Shown here piece by piece: positions 28,217-38,252 of a stretch of 64,000 nucleotides of DNA (position 1 is the first letter of the stretch; the number at the start of each line of letters is the position of its first letter). A program made the translations under genes and the position numbers. Source of the DNA: Rhodococcus koreensis. Lineage in GTDB: Bacteria; Actinomycetota; Actinomycetes; Mycobacteriales; Mycobacteriaceae. A model generated the notes under the pieces. That model did no database searches. It saw nothing but the letters and a program-made list of their open reading frames with translations, and was not told the origin of the DNA. Where the stretch lies: positions 806,001-870,000 of the forward strand of contig NZ_FNSV01000005.1 in the NCBI RefSeq assembly GCF_900105905.1, in the 5' to 3' direction.

Positions 28217-28498
28217 TCACCACAAAGGTCGGGATTTGGCTAGCGTGAGTTTCTGCTGGCAGAGCTCGACGATGCGCTGCCGATCCACCGGGTCGAGCGG
28301 CGGGCTGGGCGGAGTCTGCAAGATCGTGAGAACCCGCCGGTAATAGGCCGTGGGGTCGATTCCGAACTCGGGGAGGATGTACTCATCACCCCCGTCGAAC
28401 GACATCCACTGCGCTGCGAAGTCAACCATGCGAACGGCGTCAGACCAGACCGGTCGCCCGTCCAGCGCCGCGCTGGTCCGCGAACTCAGCGTGCTCAC
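28217..28498 (-). CDS. Small DUF3263-like protein
   Basis: The 93-residue protein has the core FAAQWMSFDGGDEYILPEFG followed by IDPTAYYRRVLTIL. It is clearly related to the 92-residue protein at 41654-41932 (WAPFDSGDEYILPQFG, then FYRRLAEIL). The pattern of a short helix, FG, and YYRRL resembles the actinobacterial DUF3263 helix-turn-helix-like proteins. Function is unknown; a regulatory or accessory role is inferred. Its ATG overlaps the E2 stop (ATGA), which implies co-translation with the dehydrogenase genes. Confidence 0.7.
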   Translation of the reverse strand: MSTLSSRTSAALDGRPVWSDAVRMVDFAAQWMSFDGGDEYILPEFGIDPTAYYRRVLTILQTPPSPPLDPVDRQRIVELCQQKLTLAKSRPLW

Positions 28499-29610
28499 TG
28501 CAGTTCCGAGGGGTCGAACCCGGCTTCCAGACGCTGCTGGACGGCGCTCAGGTAGCGGGCGGCGTCGGCGCCGTCGACGATGCGGTGGTCGTAGGACAGC
28601 GACAGGTACGCCATCGACCGGACTTCGATCTGCAGTGCTCCGCCCTCGCCGCGGGTGGGGACGAGGCGTTCGACGACGGTCCCGATGCCGAGGATGGCGG
28701 ACTGGGGTTGGTTGATGATCGGAGTGTCGAACAAGGCCCCGCGGCTGCCGGTGTTGGTGATGGTGAACGTGCCGCCGGACAGGTCGTCGGGGCGGATCGT
28801 TCCCGACCGCACGCTGTCCGCGGAATCGGCAATCCGCCGGGCGAGTTCCGGGATGCGTAGCGCACCTGCATCGCCGATGACGGGCACCATCAAACCCTTG
28901 TCGCTGTCGACGGCCATCCCGAGGTGCACCGCCGAGTGGTAGGTCACCTCGGTGCAGTCGGCATCGAGCGAGGAGTTGATCACCGGGTGCTCGTCGAGCG
29001 CCTCGACGGCGGCGACGACGAAGAACGGCAGAAACGACAATTTCACCCCGGTCCGGCGGTGGAATTCCACCTTCGCCCGGCCGCGCAGCCGGGCGATTCC
29101 GGTGACGTCGACCTCGACCACGGTGGTCAATTGCGCTGATGTCTGCAGGGATTCGACCATCCGCCTGGCGATGGTGCGGCGAATCCGGGGAAGCTTCTCC
29201 ACCCGATCGCCACCGACTGCCGGCGCAACGGTCGATGCCGGTGCCGGTGCCGGCGTCGGGGCGGGTTGCGGGATGGGGTCCGTTGCCGGTGCCGGGGTCG
29301 GCGTGGCCACGGGGGCCGGAGCCGGAGCCGGAGCCGGTGTGGCCGCGGCGGCGCCTTCCTCCGCGCCGAGCACCGCGACCACCGCACCAACCTCGACCAG
29401 CGCGTCTTCCTGCGCGACGATCTCGAGAAGAATGCCGGCTGCGGGGGACGAAATTTCGGTGTCGACCTTGTCGGTGGCCACCTCGAGCAACGGTTCATCG
29501 TGCTCGATGCGGTCACCGGGGGATTTGAGCCAGCGGGTGATGGTCGCCTCGGTGACATTCTCGCCGAGTGACGGCAATACCATCGCGGTGCCGTTGTGGG
29601 TTGTGGTCAT
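28495..29610 (-). CDS. Dihydrolipoamide acyltransferase (E2) of a 2-oxoacid dehydrogenase complex
   Basis: The 371-residue protein has an N-terminal lipoyl domain with Lys48 in LLEVATDKVDTEI. An Ala/Pro linker covers about residues 88-130. The catalytic domain begins at KLPRIRRTIARRMVESL and ends with LSYDHRIVDGADAARYL, which holds the active-site His and Asp. The usual peripheral-subunit-binding domain between linker and catalytic domain is not visible. The complex transfers an acyl group from a decarboxylated 2-oxoacid to CoA. The E1 gene lies 16 bases upstream; no E3 gene is present in the window. Confidence 0.88.
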   Translation of the reverse strand: MTTTHNGTAMVLPSLGENVTEATITRWLKSPGDRIEHDEPLLEVATDKVDTEISSPAAGILLEIVAQEDALVEVGAVVAVLGAEEGAAAATPAPAPAPAPVATPTPAPATDPIPQPAPTPAPAPASTVAPAVGGDRVEKLPRIRRTIARRMVESLQTSAQLTTVVEVDVTGIARLRGRAKVEFHRRTGVKLSFLPFFVVAAVEALDEHPVINSSLDADCTEVTYHSAVHLGMAVDSDKGLMVPVIGDAGALRIPELARRIADSADSVRSGTIRPDDLSGGTFTITNTGSRGALFDTPIINQPQSAILGIGTVVERLVPTRGEGGALQIEVRSMAYLSLSYDHRIVDGADAARYLSAVQQRLEAGFDPSELQ

Positions 29611-29626
29611 GTCACGTCTTTCGGGG

Positions 29627-31963
29627 TCAGTCGACGAGGTTGAGGGCGGCACGGACGATGCTGTCGGTGTCGATGCCGTGGTAGCGGTAGACATCGTCGA
29701 GGGAGCCGACCTGCCCGAACTTGCTGACACCAAGCGCCGCACCGGGGACGTGGTTGATCCCGGTCAGGAACGCCAGGGTGTGCGGGTGCCCGTCGAGGAC
29801 GGTCACCATCGGCGCCGCCCGGCCGGCGGGGAACACCTGATCGAGGATCCACGACGGGCCGTCGGCGAGGCCGCGGCGCGCCTGGACCGCCTCGAACAAC
29901 AACCCGGGGCTGGTCACACACACCACATCCGCGGCGATCCCCTGCTCGGCCAACCGGTCGGCGGCCGTGAGGGTTTCGGTGAGCATCGCACCCATGCCGA
30001 CCAACGTGACGGCGGGCTTGTCGGTGTGCCGCATGGTGTACCCCCCGGCGACCACCTGCCGGCGACGACGATCCCGCGCCGCGGGATCGGTGGGGACGGC
30101 GGCGAGGGTCTGATCGACCGGGCGGGTCGACAGCCGCAGGTACGACGAGGAGCCGTCCGGGCGGCCCAGGCGAGAGATGCTGTCGAGCAACGTCCACTCG
30201 ACGTCGATCGCGAACGCTGGCTCGTAGCTCACGCAGCCGGGCTGCTCGAGGCCGATCGAGGGGGTCTTGATCGACTGGTGCGCCCCACCCTCGGCGGCGA
30301 GAGTCACCCCGGACGGGGTGCCGACCAGGATCGACTGCCCACCCGCATAGATCCCGTACGACCAGGGTTCGAGGGCGCGTTCGACGAACGGGTCGTACAT
30401 CACCCCGATCGGGAACAGCGGCTGCCCCCACCGACTCCAGGTGGCACCGAGCTCACCCATCAACCCGACCAGATTCGTCTCCGCGATGCCGAGTTCCATG
30501 TGCTGCCCGGTGGGCTTCTCCCGCCAGTGCATGATCGTCTCGGCGTCGTCGTCGAACCAGTTGCGCCGCTCGTTCGGCGACCACACCCCCACCTTGTTCA
30601 GCCACCCCGCCAGATTGGTGGTGGAGGAGACATCGGGGCTGACGGTGACCACCCGCTTCGCCGCCTCCGGGGCCTCCCGGGACAGGTCCAGCAGCGCGCG
30701 ACCCAGGGCGGCCTGGGTGGTGGACGTCCCGGACGGGGTGCGGCCGATGTCCGCCGGCACCGAAGGAGGGGTTGCCGGTTCGACGGGCTCGCGGGTGAGC
30801 CATTCGGCGGAGGCGGCGCAGACGCGGCCTGCGGTGCTGTCGGTGTCGAACCGGGCCCAGGGGTTGTTCGGGTCCATGCCGAGTTCGGCGGCGAGCTGTT
30901 CGTACTGTTCGACGGTCAGCAGCGAGGAGTGATTCTGCGGATGCCCCTGCGTCGGCAGACCACGGCCCTTGATGGTGTAGGCGATGATCACCGTGGGCCG
31001 GGTGTCGTCGATCTGCCCGTACGCCGCGCGGAGGGCGTCGAGGTCGTGGCCGCCGAGGTTGCGGATCGCCCGCAGCAGGGTGTCGTCGTCCAGGTCGGCG
31101 ATCAGCGACGCGATCGCGGCGGCGTCGGGGCCGTCGCCGGGCAGCCGCACCCGCAGCTGCGCGGCGTCGCAGCGCAGCAGCCGCTGGTACTCCGGGTTGG
31201 GCATGTCCAGGATCCGGGTGCGTAGCGCCGGCCCACCTGCCCGGGTGAACAGTGACTCGAGCAGGGTCCCGAATTTGACGGTGATCACCTGCCACCCGGC
31301 GGCGGAGAACATCGCCTCGAGCCGGCCGGCAGCGATGTTCGGCACCACCCGGTCCAGGGACTGCCGGTTCAGGTCGACGATCCACACGATCTCCCCGAGC
31401 TCGGACACCGAAGTGTCCAGGATCGCCTCCCACACCGCACCCTCGTCCAGTTCGGCGTCGCCGACGAGGGAGTACTGCCGGCCCGTCCCGGCGCCGCCGA
31501 TGGTGGTGTCGACGTAGCGGCGGGCGATGGCACCCCAGATCGGGGCGGTCGCGCCGATGCCGACCGAACCGGTCGAATAGTCCACCGGATCAGGATCTTT
31601 CGACCGGCTGGGGTACGACTGGAGGCCACCGAACTCCCGCAGCGTCGTCAGATACTTCTCGTCCAGCTCGCCGAGCAGGTAGTTGATGCCGTGCAGCACC
31701 GGGGAGGCGTGGGGTTTGACCGACACCCGATCCCCCGGCCGGAGCTGCTCGAACCACAGCGAGGTCATGATGGTCGCGATCGACGCGCACGACGCCTGAT
31801 GCCCACCCACCTTCAGGCCCGTCGGGTTCGGGCGAACCCGGTTGGCGTGGTGGATCATTGCGGTCGAGAGCCACAACACGCGCTGCTCGATGTCACGCAG
31901 CGTTTCCAAGTTGTCACCGGCGATCGGGGCGTGCGTGTCGGCGGACGAGGTCGTCGCGGTCAT
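29627..31963 (-). CDS. Homodimeric-type 2-oxoacid (pyruvate-like) dehydrogenase E1 component
   Basis: The 778-residue protein is a full transketolase-like E1. It has HANRVRPNPTGLKVGGHQAS, the thiamine diphosphate motif GDAELDEGAVWEAI ending VWIVDLNRQSLD, and the second-half motifs MELGIAETNLVGLMGELGA and SYEPAFAIDVEW. It is shorter than AceE (about 900) and nearer to the MdeB-type E1 reported for 2-oxobutanoate. The substrate is therefore pyruvate or a slightly larger 2-oxoacid. It is first in an operon with E2 and a DUF3263-like protein, divergent from an Lrp regulator. Confidence 0.85.
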   Translation of the reverse strand: MTATTSSADTHAPIAGDNLETLRDIEQRVLWLSTAMIHHANRVRPNPTGLKVGGHQASCASIATIMTSLWFEQLRPGDRVSVKPHASPVLHGINYLLGELDEKYLTTLREFGGLQSYPSRSKDPDPVDYSTGSVGIGATAPIWGAIARRYVDTTIGGAGTGRQYSLVGDAELDEGAVWEAILDTSVSELGEIVWIVDLNRQSLDRVVPNIAAGRLEAMFSAAGWQVITVKFGTLLESLFTRAGGPALRTRILDMPNPEYQRLLRCDAAQLRVRLPGDGPDAAAIASLIADLDDDTLLRAIRNLGGHDLDALRAAYGQIDDTRPTVIIAYTIKGRGLPTQGHPQNHSSLLTVEQYEQLAAELGMDPNNPWARFDTDSTAGRVCAASAEWLTREPVEPATPPSVPADIGRTPSGTSTTQAALGRALLDLSREAPEAAKRVVTVSPDVSSTTNLAGWLNKVGVWSPNERRNWFDDDAETIMHWREKPTGQHMELGIAETNLVGLMGELGATWSRWGQPLFPIGVMYDPFVERALEPWSYGIYAGGQSILVGTPSGVTLAAEGGAHQSIKTPSIGLEQPGCVSYEPAFAIDVEWTLLDSISRLGRPDGSSSYLRLSTRPVDQTLAAVPTDPAARDRRRRQVVAGGYTMRHTDKPAVTLVGMGAMLTETLTAADRLAEQGIAADVVCVTSPGLLFEAVQARRGLADGPSWILDQVFPAGRAAPMVTVLDGHPHTLAFLTGINHVPGAALGVSKFGQVGSLDDVYRYHGIDTDSIVRAALNLVD

Positions 31964-32436
31964 GGGTCACTTCCTGGCTGTAGCGCAGCGGGGCTGCGGG
32001 TGTGTTTTCGATATCTCTTGGTCGGTAGAAGGCCTCACCGTGGTGCGGTCTACGACGGGTTGTTACCTAGGTCACGCTCGAGTCTTACGCTAGGGCCGGT
32101 CCACGGTCGCAACTAGCCGGTTTGCGCGATGAGCCGTCCACTAGACGAACTGTGTCCACCGTTGCGATCGTTGCCTCGGTGTTACGTCGAGAACCACAAG
32201 AGGCCGGTACTTCCGCGGCGCCCAGGTCATGAGCGAGGCGGAGAGGTGGTGACGGGTAGTCGGACCTGTGGGCACCGAACCGACCTGCGGGCGGCATGGC
32301 ACCGTCCGTGTGTTGCGATCTCATGTGCAGATCTCCCGCTACAGTCGACCACCGGCATACACTTCCGCAATACCGACCGCAGAATTTCAGCATTCTGCGA
32401 ACCATCCACTCATGGACCCTGCTGGAGGTTGGCAGA
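31964..32436. promoter_or_regulatory. Divergent control region between E1 and Lrp genes
   Basis: The 473-base region separates the E1 operon (minus) from the Lrp gene (plus). The block 32112-32154 (ACTAGCCGGTTTGCGCGAT onward, with a second CTAG at 32140-32144) is conserved in the duplicated region near 22316-22358, which marks it as a likely operator. No other gene is seen here. Confidence 0.55.
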
Positions 32437-32919
32437 ATGCCCACCACGACCACCGTCGATTCGATCGACGCGAAGATCCTCAGTGCCCTGACAGAGGAAC
32501 CCCGGGCCACGGTGATCGCCCTTGCCGACAAGACCGGCTTGTCCCGCAACACGGTCCAGGCGCGCCTCGGCAAACTCGAGAAGCAGGGTGTGCTGCAGTC
32601 ATTCGAGCGCCGCATCGACCCCGGTGCGCTGGGATACCCGCTGACCGCGTTCATTCTGACCAGCGTCACCCAGCGCAAACTGACCCGAATCGCCGACGCC
32701 CTCGACGACGTTCCCGAAGTGGTCGAGGTGCACGGGCTCAGTGGCGCCACAGACCTTCTCGTACATGTCGTCGCCCGCGACGCCGACGACCTCTACCGCA
32801 TCGCCGGCCGCATACTCGACATCGACGGCGTCGAGCAGACCACCACTTCTCTCGTAATGCGCAAGCTAGTCGACTACCGCGTGACGCAGCTGCTGACCTC
32901 ACTCGCCAATCCGTCCTGA
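32437..32919 (+). CDS. Lrp/AsnC-family transcriptional regulator
   Basis: The 160-residue protein has the N-terminal HTH (DSIDAKILSALTEEPRATVI, then LADKTGLSRNTVQARLGKLE). The C-terminal RAM domain includes VVEVHGLSGATDLLVHVVAR. ATG 32437 follows GGAGG by eight bases and is preferred to an upstream in-frame ATG at 32296. It is divergent from the 2-oxoacid dehydrogenase operon and probably controls it in response to an amino acid or oxoacid. Confidence 0.88.
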   Translation: MPTTTTVDSIDAKILSALTEEPRATVIALADKTGLSRNTVQARLGKLEKQGVLQSFERRIDPGALGYPLTAFILTSVTQRKLTRIADALDDVPEVVEVHGLSGATDLLVHVVARDADDLYRIAGRILDIDGVEQTTTSLVMRKLVDYRVTQLLTSLANPS

Positions 32920-33187
32920 TCTCAACTCGCGTTGGGCATTCTGCCCACGGTCACGCGCCTCGACGCGGAGGTTTCGCGCAGATTGCTGAAACTCGTTGGA
33001 GCCGATTGCCGTCGAACGAAGTTCGTGTTTCACTGGGCACTCGTGCTCACCCATCCGCGAGCACTGCACCCTTCTTGCGCACCATCCTCCGATCCCGAGG
33101 ATGTCCGGCAGGCCGCGAAGCCAGAAATCTGCTCCTTCGCCCGGCTGTGCCGATTCGACAGCCGAACCAGATTCAGAGGACATCCCC

Positions 33188-35032
33188 GTGAGTGCACCCA
33201 CCCGACTCCGTGAGGAACAGCAAACCCACGCCGAGATCCGACACCTACCCGAACGCGTCACCGGAGCGCAGGCCGTCGTGCGGTCCCTCGAAGAACTCGA
33301 CGTCGACTGCGTGTTCGGGATTCCGGGCGGAGCGATCCTGCCCGTCTACGACCCACTGCTGGAATCGACCCGGGTGCGGCATGTGCTGGTCCGCCACGAG
33401 CAAGGCGCCGGGCACGCCGCCACCGGCTACGCCCAGGCCACCGGCAAGGTCGGGGTCTGCATGGCCACCTCAGGCCCCGGCGCAACCAACCTCGTGACCC
33501 CACTCGCCGACGCGCAGATGGACTCCGTCCCCGTCGTCGCGATCACCGGACAGGTCGGCCGCGGGCTCATCGGCACCGACGCCTTCCAGGAAGCCGACAT
33601 CTGCGGCATCACCATGCCGATCACCAAACACAACTTCCTGGTCACCGACCCCGCGGACATTCCCCGAACCATCGCCGAGGCCTTCCACATCGCGTCGAGC
33701 GGTCGGCCCGGCGCGGTGCTCGTCGACATACCGAAGGACGTCCTGCAAGCGACGACCACGTTCTCGTGGCCGCCGGAGCGGTGTCTGCCCGGCTACCGCC
33801 CGACCACCACACCGCACTCCAAGCAGATCCGCGCGGCAGCCGCGTTGATCAACTCCGCCGCCGCCCCGGTGCTCTACGTCGGCGGCGGCGTGATCAAGGC
33901 CGGTGCCGCAACCGAATTGCGTGAACTCGCGGAACTGACCGGCATTCCCGTCGTCACCACACTGATGGCGCTCGGCGCGTTCCCCGACAGCCATCGGTTG
34001 CACTACGGCATGCCGGGCATGCACGGCACCGTGGCCGCCGTGGCTGCTATGCAGCGCAGTGACCTGCTGATCACCCTCGGCGCACGGTTCGACGACCGCG
34101 TCACCGGTCACGCCGCATCCTTCGCCCCCTACGCGAAGGTGATCCACGCCGACATCGACCCCGCCGAGATCGGCAAGAACCGAAAGGTGGATGTCCCCAT
34201 CGTCGGTGACTGCAAGAAGATCGTCCGCGCACTCATTGACGCCCTCCGCCTCGAAACCGACGCCGCCCAGGATCGCGAAGGGTGGCGGGCCTCGCTGGAC
34301 GAGGTGCGACACACCTACCCGGTGAGCTACGACCGGCCGGCCGACGGGGCGCTCTCACCGCAACTGGTCATCGAGGCGGTCGGGAAGGCGGCCGGCCCCG
34401 ACGCGATCTACGTTTCCGGTGTCGGCCAGCACCAGATGTGAGCGGCCCACTTCATCGGGTTCGAGAAGCCTCGGACATGGCTGAACTCCGGCGGCCTCGG
34501 CACGATGGGATATGCGGTCCCGGCCGCGCTCGGCGCGAAAATTGCTGCGCCCGAACGCGAAGTGTGGGCGATCGACGGCGACGGCTGCTTCCAGATGACC
34601 AACCAGGAACTCGCCACAGCCGCGATCGAAGGTGTTCCGATCAAGGTGGCCGTCATCAACAACGGCAACCTCGGCATGGTCAAGCAACTCCAGGCCATCC
34701 ACTACGACGGACGCTACTCCAGCATCGACCTCGCCACCCACTCGCGTCGGATACCCGACTTCGTCAAACTGGCCGACGCACTCGGCTGCGTCGCCCTGCG
34801 CTGTGAGCGGGAGGACGATGTCGAATCCGTCATCGCACAAGCGCGAGCGATTAACGACCGGCCGGTGGTGATCGACTTCGTCGTCAGCGACGATGCCCTC
34901 GTGTGGCCGATGATCGCCGCCGGCGCGAGCAACGACCAGATCATGGCCGCCAAAAACATCCGCCCCCTCTTCGACGACGAAGATGCAACGGAATACGGAC
35001 CGATGCAGGCACCGGCCGCAACGGAGGAGTGA
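33188..35032 (+). pseudogene. ilvB: Acetolactate synthase large subunit gene with an in-frame TGA
   Basis: From GTG 33188 the frame encodes the N-terminal and central domains of acetohydroxyacid synthase: [17 protein letters not shown], the TPP glutamate in [15 protein letters not shown], and [14 protein letters not shown]. Codon 418 is TGA (34439-34441). The same frame then runs on to 35032 through [35 protein letters not shown] and [12 protein letters not shown]. In the family the interrupted place is QHQMWAAQF, so TGG has become TGA. The truncated product would lack the thiamine-binding domain. Full length would be 614 residues. No ilvN follows, so this is not the normal biosynthetic operon. 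Confidence 0.88.
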
Positions 35033-35205
35033 AATCGCCCGACCGTGGTGAGCATCGCTTGGAACCTCGCGCACCACCACAGTCTGGAGGCGGACGTTCC
35101 GCAGTGCCCGACGACGATACGGTCTCACCGGCTTCGCCAATGATGCTGCCGCAGAGGGTCCTCTGCCGGTAGACACCCGGCAGTTCCTGGGCTCGATGAC
35201 CGAAC

Positions 35206-35244
35206 ATAGGTTCGCCCTGGACCAAGCGTCCGGGGCGAACCTAT
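35206..35244. terminator. Bidirectional hairpin terminator
   Basis: ATAGGTTCGCCC (35206-35217) pairs perfectly with GGGCGAACCTAT (35233-35244). It stands between the converging acetolactate synthase and FAH-family genes. Confidence 0.72.
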
Positions 35245-35254
35245 TGGCTGCCAG

Positions 35255-36130
35255 TTAACTTCGATCGGCGACGAACCGCTGGTGCAGCTCGCCGATTCCG
35301 TCGATCCAGCTGGTCAGCTGCTCACCCGGCTGCAGGAATCGCGGCGGCTTCTGCCCGATACCCACTCCGGCGGGAGTGCCGGTGAAGATGACGTCTCCGG
35401 GATAGAGGGTCACAGTTTCCGACAGGGCGGCGATCACCGACGGCACCGGGAAGATCAGGTCGCTGGTCCGACTCTTCTGGACCTCCTCGCCGCCGATGGC
35501 GCAGCCCAACTCCAGGTCGTCGGGGTTTGCGAACTCGTCGGGGGTGACCAGCCACGGCCCCTGCGGAGAGAAACCGGCAAAGGACTTGCCCAACCCGAAC
35601 TGGGCTGCCGGGCCACGCAACTGCGAGATGCGTTCGGAGATATCCTGCCCCACCGTCAGACCCGCCACGTGCGACCAGGCGTCGGCGACGGCGACGCGGC
35701 TCGTCTCGCGGCCGATGACGACGACCAATTCCACCTCCCAGTCGACATTGCCGCCGGCCGGGATGCTCACCTCGCTGTCTGGTCCGGAGAAGCTGGAGAC
35801 ATACTTGGTGAACACCGGCGGCAGCGCAGTGGGTGAGTCGAATCCGGACTCGGCCGCGTGATCGTGGTAGTTCAGGCCGATGGCGAACACCTGCCGCGGA
35901 GCAGGGGACGGCGCCCCGAGCCGGCTCCGGTCGATCGCGACCGCGTCCCGGGCGAGGGCGGGAAGGTCCTCGCCCTCCACCCACGCGATGACCTCGTCCC
36001 ACACCGGGTAGACGTCGGCCAGTGCGGGACCGAATCGGCCCCGCGACGCGGTGGCCAGATCCACCGCCCGCTCGGCTCCGACCTCGCCTGCCACCAGAGC
36101 GGCACGATCGTCGATATTGGCTAAACGCAT
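35255..36130 (-). CDS. Fumarylacetoacetate hydrolase-family protein
   Basis: The 291-residue protein has the FAH core: FAIGLNYHDHAAESG, then PPVFTKYVSSFSGPDSEVSI, the metal site VDWEVELVVVIG and VTLYPGDVIFTGTPAGVG. Members hydrolyse or tautomerise acylpyruvates and ring-cleavage products late in aromatic catabolism. ATG 36130 is chosen; a longer upstream frame has no homology. It is divergent from the AraC regulator and may finish the pathway encoded downstream of that regulator. Confidence 0.87.
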   Translation of the reverse strand: MRLANIDDRAALVAGEVGAERAVDLATASRGRFGPALADVYPVWDEVIAWVEGEDLPALARDAVAIDRSRLGAPSPAPRQVFAIGLNYHDHAAESGFDSPTALPPVFTKYVSSFSGPDSEVSIPAGGNVDWEVELVVVIGRETSRVAVADAWSHVAGLTVGQDISERISQLRGPAAQFGLGKSFAGFSPQGPWLVTPDEFANPDDLELGCAIGGEEVQKSRTSDLIFPVPSVIAALSETVTLYPGDVIFTGTPAGVGIGQKPPRFLQPGEQLTSWIDGIGELHQRFVADRS

Positions 36131-36370
36131 GAAATCCTCAATTTCGTCGTGGTACTGCCAGAGGCGGGATGACAACGTCCCGCACAGTGGGCTATAAAGT
36201 GTGACCCAGGTCATGGCCGACTCGAACCTAAGCGGAGACCCGCCCCCGCGGCTATCCGATACGCGCACCGGAACGTCCGACCCGCGAAGTACTACCGGTG
36301 GGACTGTGGGCTCCGTCACAACCGGGCCTCGTATCATGGGACCGAGAACACCAGAAAGCAAGGATCAACC

Positions 36371-37393
36371 ATGGTTGATGTGCCGGCGTCAGCATTCACC
36401 GACGAGACCGCTCGGTCTCGGCGCGGGATCTTCTGCGCCACCGATGACTTCGACGTCTATCGGGCCAGCATCAACGATACCTTTTACCCGGCGCGGCTCG
36501 AGATCGTCGGTGGGACTCAGCAGCTGTCGGATGCGCGGATGCTGGCGGTACGCCTGACCCATATGACCGTCGGCATCGTCCGATTCGGCGCCGATGTCCT
36601 GATCGACCCGGGCGCCGTCGGCGGCTATCACATCGACCTACCGCTCACGGGTTCGCTGGAAACCAGCTGCGGCCCGCAGAATGTGGTGGCGACCCCGCAG
36701 CGGGCGGCGGTGTACACCCCCGGCGAGCACACCTTCCTGTCGCGATGGGCCGCCGACAACACCCAGGTCAGCATCAAGATCGATCGGGCCGCGCTCGAAC
36801 AGGAACTCGGTCGGATCCTCGGCAGACCGGTGAACGGGCGGGTGCGCTTCGACATCGGTTTCGACCTGACCACCACCGCCGGCCGGCGGTGGGCGTCGAC
36901 GCTGCAGATCCTGCTCGACACGATCGCCGACCCCGGGCCGATTCCTGATCCTGCCCTGATCGCGCAGGTCAGCCACCTCGAACGTGCCCTGATCAGCGGG
37001 TTGCTGGCCAATCAGGGGCACTCGATGAGCGAAGCGATCCTCAGCAGCGGCGAGGACTCCGACAATCCGGCAGCGGTGCGCAAGGTCCTCGACCTACTTC
37101 AGGCGGCACCGGGGGCCCAGCACACTGTCTCCGATCTCGCCGAGGCCGCCGGGGTCGGCGTGCGGCAACTGCAAAAACTGTTCCTCGATCGGTTCGAGAT
37201 GAGCCCGTCGGAGTATGTGCGCAATCTGCGCCTCGACGGGGTGCGGACCGATCTGCTCGAACGCGACCCCGACTGCACGGTGAGTGAGGTCGCGTTCCGG
37301 TGGGGGTTCAACCACCTCGGCCGGTTCGCGCAGTACTACGAGCAGAAATTCGGCGAAACTCCCTCGCGGACACTCGGCACCCGCCAGAGCTGA
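36371..37393 (+). CDS. AraC-family transcriptional activator
   Basis: The 340-residue protein has an N-terminal AraC-binding-2-type sensor (GYHIDLPLTGSLETSCG, then AAVYTPGEHTFLSRW). A C-terminal pair of helix-turn-helix motifs includes VSDLAEAAGVGVRQLQKLF and CTVSEVAFRWGFNHLGRFAQ with YYEQKFGETPSR. The pattern is that of regulators of aromatic dioxygenase operons. It lies between the FAH gene and the VOC/monooxygenase operon and is the obvious candidate for activating both. Confidence 0.88.
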   Translation: MVDVPASAFTDETARSRRGIFCATDDFDVYRASINDTFYPARLEIVGGTQQLSDARMLAVRLTHMTVGIVRFGADVLIDPGAVGGYHIDLPLTGSLETSCGPQNVVATPQRAAVYTPGEHTFLSRWAADNTQVSIKIDRAALEQELGRILGRPVNGRVRFDIGFDLTTTAGRRWASTLQILLDTIADPGPIPDPALIAQVSHLERALISGLLANQGHSMSEAILSSGEDSDNPAAVRKVLDLLQAAPGAQHTVSDLAEAAGVGVRQLQKLFLDRFEMSPSEYVRNLRLDGVRTDLLERDPDCTVSEVAFRWGFNHLGRFAQYYEQKFGETPSRTLGTRQS

Positions 37394-37679
37394 CGACGGC
37401 GTCGTTGCCCTGTCAGCAACGCTCTGCGCCGGTTCGCGTACTGGACGAACGGTAGCGCAAACCGGATATTCAGACCCCCGCGCCGGCTCTAACGTGAATC
37501 TCAACCGGAAGTGAGCTAGGTAACAGGAAACGAAGAGGCAGTCTCAGGTCACCGATCGCCCCGGAAGGGGTCCCGGCCCTGGGGCATGCGCACGCGAACC
37601 CGTTGCCGGACAAGCTCACCCGTTTCACCAACGTAGCCAGCGGTGCTTTGCGCACCCCTCCCCAGGAGAGTGAACCGTC

Positions 37680-38252
37680 ATGTCGGCAATCCCGAAATTC
37701 GCGCACGTTGTCTTCCAGACCGCCCAGCCCACCGAAATGCGAGACTTCTACTGCACCGTCCTCGACGGCCACGTCGTCTACCAGGACAAGGCGTTGTGCT
37801 TCATCACCTTCGACGAGGAACACCACCGCGTCGCCCTGCTGACCCCACCCATGCCGCTCGAGCGCAAGAGCCCGATCACCGCGGCCGCGCATCACGTCGC
37901 CTACACCTTCGACCACCTCGACGACCTCCTCGACCGCTACGAGCTGCTCCGCGACAAGGGGGTTCTGCCCGCCGTCTCCATCGCACACGGGGTGACCACC
38001 TCGCTGTACTACCAGGACCCGGACGACAACTTCGTCGAGATGCAGATCGACAACTTCGCCGAACCCGAGCAAGCCACGGAGTACATGCACGGTCCCGAAT
38101 ACGCCGGCGACTCCGTCGGGCCCGCGTTCGATCCCGAGGCGATGCTGGTTGCCCGCCGCAGGGGTGCTTCCGTCGACGAACTCACCAACCGTGTCTGGGC
38201 CCTGAAGGCCGATCTGCCCGACCCGATGACCGTCCTCGTCGGCGCCCACTGA
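37680..38252 (+). CDS. VOC-family extradiol-dioxygenase-like protein
   Basis: The 190-residue protein has one vicinal-oxygen-chelate module pair. Metal ligands are expected at His9 (KFAHVVFQT), a His in AAAHHVAYTFDHLD, and a Glu in DDNFVEMQIDNF. The order His-His-Glu and the small size fit single-domain extradiol dioxygenases or related isomerases. In this operon it could open the ring of a catechol made by the downstream monooxygenase. ATG 37680 follows CAGGAGAG. Confidence 0.8.
   Translation: MSAIPKFAHVVFQTAQPTEMRDFYCTVLDGHVVYQDKALCFITFDEEHHRVALLTPPMPLERKSPITAAAHHVAYTFDHLDDLLDRYELLRDKGVLPAVSIAHGVTTSLYYQDPDDNFVEMQIDNFAEPEQATEYMHGPEYAGDSVGPAFDPEAMLVARRRGASVDELTNRVWALKADLPDPMTVLVGAH

Noticed and set aside
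28952..31225. Long open frame (about 757 codons) on the plus strand opposite E1 and E2.
   Set aside because: It mirrors the codons of two clearly coding genes in high-GC DNA and has no family character.
32920..33187. T-box, leader peptide attenuator or riboswitch upstream of the acetolactate synthase gene.
   Set aside because: No run of branched-chain codons in a leader frame and no convincing terminator/antiterminator pair could be seen.
34439..34441. TGA in the acetolactate synthase gene as a selenocysteine codon.
   Set aside because: The position is a conserved Trp in the family, not Cys, and no SECIS-like hairpin follows it.
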